Assembly: GCA_020628165.1 (NCBI GenBank)
Contig: JAHDFM010000003.1
Location: 62,001-126,000 of the forward strand
Source: Bdellovibrionales bacterium
GTDB taxonomy: Bacteria > Bdellovibrionota > Bdellovibrionia > Bdellovibrionales > UBA1609
Direction of reading: 5' to 3'
Length of the DNA stretch: 64,000 bases
Within the stretch, counting starts at the first letter, position 1; each line of letters starts with the position of its first letter. Below, piece by piece: positions 7,555 to 15,908 of the stretch. The notes under the pieces are model-generated. The model searched no databases, was not told the origin of the DNA, and saw nothing but the letters and a program-made list of their open reading frames with translations. The position numbers and the translations under genes are program-made.

Positions 7555-8358
7555 GTGAGAAGCCATCTAGCTAGTTTTTTGATATTAGTACTGATTAATT
7601 TTTACTCACTACAGTTACACGCTAATTTTTGTGAAACAAGAGCTCAGCATTTCAAAGCTTTGAATGCTACAAATTTTTCTAAAAACTTATCTAATTTTCA
7701 AGAACAAGACATTGATTTGTTAGTGCTCGGTGAGTCTCATGGATCTCATGTGTTAGAACGACTGCCTGACGTGGTAACAACTCTTATGCCAAAAAAGTTA
7801 CAATGTGCCTTTGTCGAGTTCCCTCACACAGTATCACAAGTAGAAATTCACAATCTCATTCGTGGGAACAACACGGATTATTTTCAAACTCAAGCAAGTT
7901 TTGATTATGTTCCTTTCTTGAGCTGGTTAGTCAGTAATGATGTAAAAATCATTCCTGTCGATGACCCTATGGCTAAGCATATGCCTAGCCGATTAGAGGC
8001 ACTGTCGTGGATGAACCTACGAGATGATGTTATGTTCGAAAACATAATGAAGAATTTGCCTACGTGTGAAAAATCAGTCTTCTTAGTTGGAAAACATCAC
8101 TTAACACCAGATCTTGCAGATTATACTGAAACTCTTGGTCATCGATTAAAAAAAGAGCTCAAACAAAAAGTTGCAATTGTTGACTTAACCGTGAATAGAA
8201 ACTTTGAAGAAGAGTACTGTAGTTATACACAAAATCAATTATTTAAAGAGAAGACTTTAATTCCCACCCAGGATTTAGATGTGGCCTACTCGCTTTTTGT
8301 TTCGCACAGTTTTTGGAGTGATTTTGATTGGGCTTTTTACTTACCTAAGAATAAGTAA
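7555..8358 (+). CDS. Exported Tiki/EreA/ChaN-superfamily protein
   Basis: The frame opens at 7516, but a GTG at 7555 (or 7552) sits just after the ribosome site GAGGGGGGA and gives a proper signal peptide ending near LQLHA. I therefore choose 7555 (267 residues). The mature part has LLVLGESHGSH near the start, FVEFP about 45 residues later and FLVGKHH near the C-terminus. Together these give the GExH and distal His pattern of the Tiki, EreA and ChaN (haem-uptake) superfamily. Members include metalloproteases, esterases and haem-binding lipoproteins, so the activity is not determined. It is convergent with the next gene, 8 bases away. Confidence 0.6.
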   Translation: MRSHLASFLILVLINFYSLQLHANFCETRAQHFKALNATNFSKNLSNFQEQDIDLLVLGESHGSHVLERLPDVVTTLMPKKLQCAFVEFPHTVSQVEIHNLIRGNNTDYFQTQASFDYVPFLSWLVSNDVKIIPVDDPMAKHMPSRLEALSWMNLRDDVMFENIMKNLPTCEKSVFLVGKHHLTPDLADYTETLGHRLKKELKQKVAIVDLTVNRNFEEEYCSYTQNQLFKEKTLIPTQDLDVAYSLFVSHSFWSDFDWAFYLPKNK

Positions 8359-8366
8359 AAACTTTT

Positions 8367-10352
8367 TTAATCAGGCAAAGCAAAGCTGCAGTTTTCACAG
8401 CTCACGTTTTCAAATGTCAAGCCGAGCTCACTGGCTTTAAAACCGGCTCTTTCTTGAGCATATTTTTTGACATTGATCAGTTTTGAATTTTTAAGCACAT
8501 TTCCAGTGGACTTTAAGCCCACTCTAAAAAGCGGTGCGATGGGGTCGATGACAGTGATGTTTTCCATCACATTATTTCTTGCAAGACCTTTATAATCATT
8601 GGCGTAATCATTAAACCCAAAGACGGCATATCTGATTCTTTCCATTTTAATATTTCTAAACACATTGCTTTCGGCGGCAATGGGTTGAGCCAGTTTAATA
8701 TTGGCTTTGTCTTCAGTGCCAGTAAAAAATGTGATTCCAAAATAAGCATCTTTAATAGTTATATCTTCAAAAAGATTGTTCTTTGCTCCATTGTTAGCTG
8801 AAACACCTGAGCCTCGAATGACACTGTTATTGCGATAGGTATTGTTCATAACTCCACTGTGCCTAGCGACAAAACTACCGTTGGTCATATTGACGGCTGT
8901 GTTGTTAGTGAACAAGTTGTTTTCCCCTTGCTTCTTAACGGTGAAACCATGTCCACCATGAAAGGGCTGGCCTATGCGTTCCATATAGTTGTTTTTAACA
9001 ATATTGTTATTGGCAAAAACGTTACGGCTAGGGTTTCCACTCACAATGAAGTAATAATCTGTACCATTTTTATCACCATTACCACCGCCATAGATCTTAT
9101 TGAACTCTGCCAAATGATGACTTCCATAGAGGGTTGCACTTTGGCCGCCAGCATCGATGGTTATGGAGTTTCTCAGGGTGTTGTTGGAGCCGTAAAGCCA
9201 AAATCCAGACCCGGAGTAGTCATCATCAAGGTCTCCATTTTCAGTAACAATTATATTGTCTAGGACTCCAAATTTCCCAAATAGCCCAGCGCCACCGTGA
9301 AAATTGGTGATTTGAAAGTTTTTAATATGGACATAACTGCCATCCACGCGAATAGCGGTGTTTGTGTTCTTTCTATTTTGCCCATCTAACAGGGGCATGA
9401 CTGCAGGGTTGTGCCGACTTTCATTATTAAAATTTAAATATCTTGGATTGTCTCCAGGCTTGTTTTTATATCCCTCTACAATAATAGGAAGGTCTTTAGT
9501 GCCAGACTGACTCACCCTTAAGCTTTGATTGCCGTAATCTCCGGCTTTGACGTAAAGAGTGTCTCCTGGTTTTAATTTTTTGGCGGCAAAGTTTAAAGAT
9601 TTAAATGGTTGTTGGGCATTTGTTCCTATGTTTGCGTCGGAGCCGTTAGTGGCAACATAGTAAGCGTTTTGGCGCGTCTCTTGAGTGATTGAGCAGGTGC
9701 TTGAGCAACTGTCACCATCATTTTTATTGCCATCATCACACTGTTCTGTAGGCTCTCTAACATTATTGCCACAGGTGGCGACACCGCTGGCTTGCCCGAT
9801 TTCACGATTGTCAGTAAGAGCTTGAGTAGGTTCGCGACTTGGTGGCATTGAGGAAGGTGGTGTATCAACCATTTCCATTTCATTTGTTGTAAAGTATTTT
9901 GTTTCTGACTGAAGGATGTCACCATCTTTGTTTTCAGCAACCACGGCATAGTAATATTTTGTGTCAGCTTTCAACCCATTAAGAGTCTGTCTATGAGTTT
10001 TAAAGGTGAACGAATCTTCACCCATATTTTGTGAGCTTAGTGCGTTGGTTTCACCGTATTTGATGTAAGACTTTACATAATCGTTGAGAGTCCATGTGAG
10101 ACGAACACTATCTTGGGTGGATGAGATTTTTTCAACGGCTAAAAACCGTAGTTCTTCTTTTATGACAGCCGGGTTATTGGTCTCAGGTTGTCGTTGATCA
10201 TTTTCATTGGCTGTGTTTTCGGCGTTAGCAGGGCTGTCGAGAATATCAGGTCGGTTAGAGTTTCCATCAACTGTTAAGGAGTCAAAATCAGAACAGTTTT
10301 GATAGCTCAACATAATGATAAATAAAGAAATGAGTTGTAGAAAACGTTGCAT
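8367..10352 (-). CDS. Lipoprotein with Fn3, DUF4215 and parallel beta-helix
   Basis: This 661-residue protein begins with an atypical lipobox, SYQNC (Cys20). In order it shows a Pro/Asn-rich linker, a fibronectin-III-like domain (about 68-155, ending TKYYYAVVAENKDGD), a Cys-rich DUF4215 repeat (CGN...EQCDDGNKNDGDSC, about 195-220), and a right-handed beta-helix from about residue 230. The helix opens with YYVATNGSDANIGTNAQQPF, the entry motif of DUF1565/PL9-like helices, and continues with Asn-rich coils. This suggests a surface polysaccharide-binding or lyase protein. Its ATG is preceded by AGAGGGG. Confidence 0.8.
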   Translation of the reverse strand: MQRFLQLISLFIIMLSYQNCSDFDSLTVDGNSNRPDILDSPANAENTANENDQRQPETNNPAVIKEELRFLAVEKISSTQDSVRLTWTLNDYVKSYIKYGETNALSSQNMGEDSFTFKTHRQTLNGLKADTKYYYAVVAENKDGDILQSETKYFTTNEMEMVDTPPSSMPPSREPTQALTDNREIGQASGVATCGNNVREPTEQCDDGNKNDGDSCSSTCSITQETRQNAYYVATNGSDANIGTNAQQPFKSLNFAAKKLKPGDTLYVKAGDYGNQSLRVSQSGTKDLPIIVEGYKNKPGDNPRYLNFNNESRHNPAVMPLLDGQNRKNTNTAIRVDGSYVHIKNFQITNFHGGAGLFGKFGVLDNIIVTENGDLDDDYSGSGFWLYGSNNTLRNSITIDAGGQSATLYGSHHLAEFNKIYGGGNGDKNGTDYYFIVSGNPSRNVFANNNIVKNNYMERIGQPFHGGHGFTVKKQGENNLFTNNTAVNMTNGSFVARHSGVMNNTYRNNSVIRGSGVSANNGAKNNLFEDITIKDAYFGITFFTGTEDKANIKLAQPIAAESNVFRNIKMERIRYAVFGFNDYANDYKGLARNNVMENITVIDPIAPLFRVGLKSTGNVLKNSKLINVKKYAQERAGFKASELGLTFENVSCENCSFALPD

Positions 10353-10462
10353 AAATCCCCTCTGATCTTTTATTTTATAAAATCTTGAAGGCTTGTGCTG
10401 AGTTAATCTTGAAAGTGTTGTTTATTGAGACGGTGATAAGCGGGATAGGAATGTGTCAAATT

Positions 10463-10503
10463 GAGCTTCAGCGATTAGTCTTTCGCTGTCGCTCAAGATG
10501 ACA
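10463..10503 (-). repeat. Dispersed short repeat, copy C
   Basis: Read on the minus strand this begins GTCATCTTGAGCGACAGCGA. It resembles the other dispersed copies near 19.3, 31.2 and 51.4 kb, and the GTCATCCTGAGCGAAGCGAA-type palindromic motif found between genes in many bacteria. Confidence 0.5.
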
Positions 10504-10512
10504 GATAGGTTC

Positions 10513-12252
10513 TTATAAGCCCATATGCTTTTTTCTTAAGGTCTCACGGTCTACGTAGATACCATTGACGTAAACAGAGTGAATGTCGCGGGTGTTGTTG
10601 ATGTCATCAATCGGTGAGGCATTTAAGACCACGAGGTCTGCTTTAAAGCCTGTTTTCAATTGACCGCGGTAGTGGTTAAGGAAGTCGTGAATCTTCGAAG
10701 TGCTGGTTGCTAAGACACTCATATTGCTAATTGGTTTTAAAGGTGTTTCTTGGTCTGTGATCAGATTTGATAGGTTCATCAGTTCAAGCTCGCGGTGCAA
10801 AGAAAACCCAAAGAAAGTGCCTTCCCACATGGTGTCGGTACCAGATAAGACAGGGACATCCCAATGCATCATCTGTTTGAAAGTTTTTTGACGATAGCCA
10901 AGCTTGTTGTGCTCAACCCCCCATTGAATCCAAGGATTACCAGAGTAAAAGTTAAAGTCAAAATAGTGATCGAGTAATTTTTTTGGAGCCACATTTTTTA
11001 ACAGTGGATCATTAAAGAAGTGATCACTTCCTGTAAGAACGCCAGACTCAATGGTCTTCTTGCAAATGGTGTTGATACAAAAACATTTTTCTTCACCCTC
11101 TGTGCAAGATTGGCTCAAAACATTTACATTGAAGAGGTTTTCTTTGATCATTCCCCCTTCCATATAAGTGGTCATGGTTGTGATCACAAATAAGCCGTAG
11201 TCTTTCATTTTTTTAAAAATACCTTCAGGAATACTATATGTTGGATCTTTTGGGTTGCTAAATGGTAGATGAGTGATGGCGGCCACTCCAGCATCCATAC
11301 AGTCTATGACGTCTTGCCAAATGCCAACGTGGCAAATGACCTTAGAATTAGGTTCGATCTCTTTAGCTATGCTGACAAAATCCATTAATACAGCTTTTGG
11401 CAGTCCATTGATCTTTTTGCTGCCAGGCCTGTGTGGGTTATGATCGTAGCTAATTTTTAAAACTTTTGGGCTGTACTTTGCGATGTGTTTTTTTAGTAGC
11501 TTATAAAGGGCTGCTTTTCTTTTTGTTTGATCTTGTTCAAGGACAATGGTTTCAAGGTCAAAAAGAATGACGGTCTCTTTTTGATCACCAACAAGCCAGT
11601 TAAGGTCTCCATGATGACTAGTTTTAAAGGTGAACAGGCCTCCAGACATATAGATATTACTGCCCGGAATAAATCCTTTGGGGCGCATTTCAGGAGATTC
11701 AATCATTTTTCGTTGGTAGTCTCTTTGGGCCATTGTGTCCTCGTTGTAAGACACAAGGTCTAGGTAAGTGGTGACACCTGAGTACAACATTCTGTAGTTC
11801 ATAGCATCTATGCCAGGGAAATCTAAGTGGCTGACAGCAGATCCATCAGAGCTGACAATAGCACTGTTTGGCAAGTCAGAGTTCATGCCGTAGTTGTGAA
11901 CGTGGAGGTCATGCAAGCCTGGTATTATGAACTTTCCTTTTAGGTTTGTAACATTATAGCCTTTGAATAAGTTGGTCTTACAAGCGCCAGGCCCCTCAAC
12001 GACTGTTTGAATTTCATCATTCACTAGAATCAAATGACCGAGAGTTTTGTTTGTTACTTTTTTTTGAAACGAGTCATCTGTTTCAGATGATGGTTTTACA
12101 ATAGTTGCGTTGATTAAAACTTGACTGGTTGTTTTAGAAATTTCAGCTATTTTTTGTTTTAATTTTAAACAAGTTTTTGGTGTTTGTGCGTAGGTCGTTT
12201 GTAGCAAAAGCGCTAATGTCAGCGCGACAAATAATTTGATGATTATTTTCAT
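10513..12252 (-). CDS. Exported amidohydrolase-family metal-dependent hydrolase
   Basis: This 579-residue protein has a signal peptide (to about residue 22, ending TTYA). It then has the amidohydrolase barrel: GLHDLHVHNYGM with the metal-binding HxH (about 113-118), a candidate bridging Lys in LKISYDH, a His in VICHVGIW, and an Asp late in the barrel in LSGTDTMWEG. The C-terminal KADLVVLNASPIDDI segment is the usual beta-sandwich return. Imidazolonepropionase-like and prolidase-like amidohydrolases have this architecture. The substrate is unknown. Its ATG follows GAGGGGGGA. Confidence 0.85.
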   Translation of the reverse strand: MKIIIKLFVALTLALLLQTTYAQTPKTCLKLKQKIAEISKTTSQVLINATIVKPSSETDDSFQKKVTNKTLGHLILVNDEIQTVVEGPGACKTNLFKGYNVTNLKGKFIIPGLHDLHVHNYGMNSDLPNSAIVSSDGSAVSHLDFPGIDAMNYRMLYSGVTTYLDLVSYNEDTMAQRDYQRKMIESPEMRPKGFIPGSNIYMSGGLFTFKTSHHGDLNWLVGDQKETVILFDLETIVLEQDQTKRKAALYKLLKKHIAKYSPKVLKISYDHNPHRPGSKKINGLPKAVLMDFVSIAKEIEPNSKVICHVGIWQDVIDCMDAGVAAITHLPFSNPKDPTYSIPEGIFKKMKDYGLFVITTMTTYMEGGMIKENLFNVNVLSQSCTEGEEKCFCINTICKKTIESGVLTGSDHFFNDPLLKNVAPKKLLDHYFDFNFYSGNPWIQWGVEHNKLGYRQKTFKQMMHWDVPVLSGTDTMWEGTFFGFSLHRELELMNLSNLITDQETPLKPISNMSVLATSTSKIHDFLNHYRGQLKTGFKADLVVLNASPIDDINNTRDIHSVYVNGIYVDRETLRKKHMGL

Positions 12253-12467
12253 TCCGTCCCCCCTCAGAGATGTTTATGACAAATTGGTGACATATCTAAG
12301 AAGGAGGGTCAATTTTTAACGCGGAATCAGACAAAGTAATTGTTAAATGTGAATGTAAAGTTTTTTAAGATTCACAACAATTGATGCTAAATTAGGATAT
12401 GTGAAACTGATTGTTTACAAAAAGAAGTGTTACATAAAAGATTTAATCTTTTAAAAAGTAGAGGGTG

Positions 12468-13961
12468 CTACTTAGTTGAGCTAAAACCAAAACGACCCAC
12501 ATTATGTACGTGGAAGTATAATTTTTTAAAATCCAAAGTGACTGGGCGAGGAGTTCTGTCTGATTCAGTGTCTGGGTTTGATAAAATTTCAACGCCTAAA
12601 TTAACATCACTTAAAACCATTTGCTTTGAAGGGGCTATAATGCGTTTGCGAACACCATCAACATCTTCTAAGTTGCCGGCCGCATCGAGCAGTTGTTGTA
12701 GCTTACCATCTGTTAAAAAATCTACAAAACGCTTGTACCTAATCACAGGCTGAATACCACCCTTGGCAAATTCAGTGCTTTCACGGTTTTTTACAAATGA
12801 AATGTACTTAAACTTTTTATTACTAGCTGTTTCAATTTTGTATCTAACAAAGTACTCAGCTCCATCAATAACAACGGGCTGATTATTGTTGAGCTTTATA
12901 CCACCTGAAGTTTCAAAGTAGGCGGACTTGTGATACCAAATCATCATAGCCCAGCGCTTAGTGGTGTCTTTAAGAGAACTCATTTTTGTCCCGTAGATCT
13001 CTCCAGACGAATCATTGATTGCGTTGAGTGAGTTCACAAACGAGTTATTGAAAACGTAATTTGAATTGCCAATGTCATGAAAGTACGAGTCGACCGCAAA
13101 AAAGTAATTTCCGTATTTATCTTTCTCAGTGACGGCATCAGACCCACCAGAGAACTCCACATCCACATGAATGTCGATTTCAGGCATATCAGCAACTTTT
13201 ACAGGAAGTCCCACTCTTTTTTTGATTTCGTATTGATCAATAGTTTTTACACCAGCTGTGGTCGTTGTTGGTAAATCAGTTGGAGAACCTGATGTCACAT
13301 AGGGCTGGCCAGAGGCAGAGCCTATGCCCATTCTTGGGTAGGCCTTTACGTCATTGCCACCTTTAGCGTTGTTGTAATACCAACCTTGTTCAGGCTTGCC
13401 ACTAAAGTTGCGGTGGTAACCGCCAACAAACCATCTCAAGCGCAAGCGGTCGCTGTTATCTTGGTAGCTCCACCTAACGAAAGCTTGAGTGAGTGGGTTC
13501 GTGCCGCCAGCATAACCACCAAATCCCCAAGCATTAGCTCCGATATAAGCATTGTTGAGAGTGTCACTGCCCCATCTGTTGCCACTGACATATCTGTTGG
13601 AAGCTGAGTTTTTAACTGTGTTTACATTTTCTTGCTGAGTTTCAAAAAACCAGTCTTGTGGGGGTCTTTCTAGAGCTATATTTTCATCTACTATACTATT
13701 TTCTGTTTGAGTTTGTTCTTGGTTTTGTTCATTATCTACTTTTGGGCTTTCAACTTGATTTTCATTGTCATCTTTGTCAGGGTCGTTACCCGTGACGATG
13801 TCTAAGTTGTCTTCTGGTGGATTGATGTTGTCACCAGAGCTTGAACCTAAAGTTAGCTGCTCAGTGTTTGTATTATTTAGAGAATTGGCACTGAAGGAGT
13901 TAGATAAACACCCAGTGGAAATAAACCCGATTATAATAAAAAGTGTGATTCGAAGTCTCAT
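12468..13961 (-). CDS. Lipoprotein with GH12-like glucanase domain
   Basis: The ATG at 13961 follows a GGGGG ribosome site and gives a canonical lipoprotein signal, GFISTGC; an upstream in-frame ATG at 14045 adds only an implausible leader. The product is 497 residues. After an acidic Gln/Asn/Asp linker (about 20-100) comes a domain whose order fits glycoside hydrolase family 12: MPEIDIHVDVEFSGG, then MMIWYHKS about 335, a YISFV segment, and LSDVNLGVEI near the end. In GH12 the residue before MIW is normally part of an E-[IL]-MIW nucleophile motif; here it reads AMMIW, so the nucleophile is missing while the second Glu is kept. It may be a binding protein. The assignment is tentative. Confidence 0.55.
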   Translation of the reverse strand: MRLRITLFIIIGFISTGCLSNSFSANSLNNTNTEQLTLGSSSGDNINPPEDNLDIVTGNDPDKDDNENQVESPKVDNEQNQEQTQTENSIVDENIALERPPQDWFFETQQENVNTVKNSASNRYVSGNRWGSDTLNNAYIGANAWGFGGYAGGTNPLTQAFVRWSYQDNSDRLRLRWFVGGYHRNFSGKPEQGWYYNNAKGGNDVKAYPRMGIGSASGQPYVTSGSPTDLPTTTTAGVKTIDQYEIKKRVGLPVKVADMPEIDIHVDVEFSGGSDAVTEKDKYGNYFFAVDSYFHDIGNSNYVFNNSFVNSLNAINDSSGEIYGTKMSSLKDTTKRWAMMIWYHKSAYFETSGGIKLNNNQPVVIDGAEYFVRYKIETASNKKFKYISFVKNRESTEFAKGGIQPVIRYKRFVDFLTDGKLQQLLDAAGNLEDVDGVRKRIIAPSKQMVLSDVNLGVEILSNPDTESDRTPRPVTLDFKKLYFHVHNVGRFGFSSTK

Positions 13962-14109
13962 GTGCCCCCAGCTTATACAAAGAAGTGCAACAACTGGACC
14001 AAAAAAAAATAGTTTATACACAATACAAGTTATATAAACAGACAAACTTTTAAGTCTCGTAAACTATATCTACAGATAATAGAGAAAGTGTTTCATTATG
14101 AAATACGAT

Positions 14110-15138
14110 TTAATTGCGCGGTTTTAAGGTGATCACAGATTTGTATTCATCAATGTGATACCAGCTTTTGCTGTCTTCGCATTTATTTTTACTTTCACAA
14201 GTGAAAGAACTTATATTTCCAACAGTGATTTTACGCTCGTGGATATAGATTCTATTTTTATCTTTAGCCACATATTCATTAAGCATTTCAAAGCTGTAGT
14301 AATCTGCATTGTAAATGGGTTTGTCTTTGTAGAAGATCTTTTGATTGTCTTTAAAAAAGAGTCCTTGTAGGTGATAAAAGCTTCCCAAATCTAAATTGTT
14401 AATCTTTTCTCCGAAAATATAGATATTTTCATTGTCTCGATAAAATTGTGAGTCCTTGACCTGTTCAAAGCTTCTTATGTCGGCACCTTCGATAGCTTTG
14501 AAGTTATAATAGACTCCTCTAGAGTCTATGGAGTAATCATTTCCTAAACGTTTAAAGTTCTCTGGATCGTTAGAAACTATGTCACAGCCAATAAAGACAT
14601 GATCTTGGTCACGGTAAAAATTGTTTTGTGGGTCAAAATCAAAAGTATTCGGGTCAGCATCAGATAAGATTTGAGATTTACAAAAGACATGGCTTTGGTC
14701 TTCTGAAATGTCGTCTTTAATAATTGCAAATGTATTTCGATCAGCATTATTAATGATTTGGTCTTGATAAAACACAAGCTGTGAATCCGACCCATACTCA
14801 CCATCTTTTAATACATAGAAGTCAACGGCACTGGCCTCTGCAAGTTTATTTTCTTTGAGGTAAACGTGTCCTTTGTAAACATAGTAGTTATTGTAATCTG
14901 TTTTGATCTGATTGAATTCAAGAATGTTATAATCAATGATGGGTTCTTCTTCAATAATTGGGCGAGGAGGGGGTTCATCTATAGGTTCTTCTGAGATAAT
15001 GGGTTCGTTAATATCTTCGGGAATGGCGAAAGAGCTAAGATCGAAAGATTTTTGTTGAAAGCCATCAAAACAATTAGTGAATGCTAAAAATAAGACAGAG
15101 AGAAGGCACAATACAAAAAGTTTTTTAAACAATGCCAT
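14110..15138 (-). CDS. DKNYY-repeat lipoprotein
   Basis: This 342-residue protein starts with the atypical tag AFTNC (Cys23) followed by FDGFQ. After a Pro/Glu-rich linker (about 40-70), repeated units of the type DxxxVFYxxxxIxxADxxTF run to about residue 310. These correspond to the DKNYY family, whose function is unknown and which is found on bacterial surface proteins. The start is supported by an AAAAGGAGC ribosome site. It lies in a run of minus-strand exported genes. Confidence 0.75.
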   Translation of the reverse strand: MALFKKLFVLCLLSVLFLAFTNCFDGFQQKSFDLSSFAIPEDINEPIISEEPIDEPPPRPIIEEEPIIDYNILEFNQIKTDYNNYYVYKGHVYLKENKLAEASAVDFYVLKDGEYGSDSQLVFYQDQIINNADRNTFAIIKDDISEDQSHVFCKSQILSDADPNTFDFDPQNNFYRDQDHVFIGCDIVSNDPENFKRLGNDYSIDSRGVYYNFKAIEGADIRSFEQVKDSQFYRDNENIYIFGEKINNLDLGSFYHLQGLFFKDNQKIFYKDKPIYNADYYSFEMLNEYVAKDKNRIYIHERKITVGNISSFTCESKNKCEDSKSWYHIDEYKSVITLKPRN

Positions 15139-15271
15139 TCGAAATAAGCTCCTTTTAGTTCTATTAAAAGTATCGGAAAATAGAGGTCTAAATATTATCT
15201 TGGAGGGCTATTTCGTTGTTAAGTGACTCAATATGATTCAACTGTGTTGGGAAAGCGTCTAGGTAGATTTA

Positions 15272-15583
15272 TTAAAAACCGTTTTTCATACAGTTTCTAT
15301 AGCATTTTGAAGCAAAAGGAATGAGAGCATTCTTGCATTTTTCTATACAAAAGTCATGAAGACTTGAGTTTTGGTTTGCAGCTTCGAGGAGCTGAATTTC
15401 TACATCAGTTTTAGGTTCACATGTCATGTCTACATAATCTTGAAAGTTGCAAATGTCAGGCTGGATGTCATAGTTTAAAGTAGTAGAGTTTTCGTCAGTG
15501 CTTTCAGCAAAGGAAAATATAAGAGTTGCTTGAGTCCCTACTAAAAAACTGAATAAAATAAATAGAAAGAAATGGTTTTTCAT
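15272..15583 (-). CDS. Small exported Cys-containing protein, unknown
   Basis: This 103-residue protein has a signal peptide (hydrophobic residues 4-26). The mature part has six Cys, including a C-terminal CIEKC...CYRNC arrangement that suggests disulfide bonds. No family is recognised. An AAGGAAAT site precedes the ATG. It stands alone between the DKNYY and LamG lipoprotein genes. Confidence 0.6.
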   Translation of the reverse strand: MKNHFFLFILFSFLVGTQATLIFSFAESTDENSTTLNYDIQPDICNFQDYVDMTCEPKTDVEIQLLEAANQNSSLHDFCIEKCKNALIPFASKCYRNCMKNGF

Positions 15584-15908
15584 ACGATATTTCCTTTACA
15601 TATTTGGCTTAATATAATTTCATTTTTTTCTAGTTAGTGACTTATTTTATTTTGCAGTTAATAAACACTAAATTTTTAGAAGTTGAAAAATAAATCGTGA
15701 TGTATAAAAAATTGTGATGTCTTAATTATTATTTGTTAAAAAAATCACTTTTTAAATGGAAATTGCTAACTAAGTTGTTGTTATGATAGCTGTTTTTAAT
15801 TTATACCTGGAGAAACTCTAACTTAAATGAACTCATAAGTTTTATGTTTTTTATATTCTTATGGCTTACTCGGCTCAATCAATTAGAGAGCTACTTAAGG
15901 ATCAACCC
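15584..15908 (+). other. Non-coding AT-rich interval
   Basis: About 325 very AT-rich bases lie downstream of the LamG lipoprotein gene and upstream of the small exported protein gene. I see no coding frame, RNA gene or convincing terminator. It probably holds the promoter of the small gene. Confidence 0.4.

Noticed and set aside
13962-14045. Longer N-terminus for the GH12-like lipoprotein
   Set aside because: ATG 13961 has a G-run ribosome site and is followed directly by a canonical lipoprotein signal.
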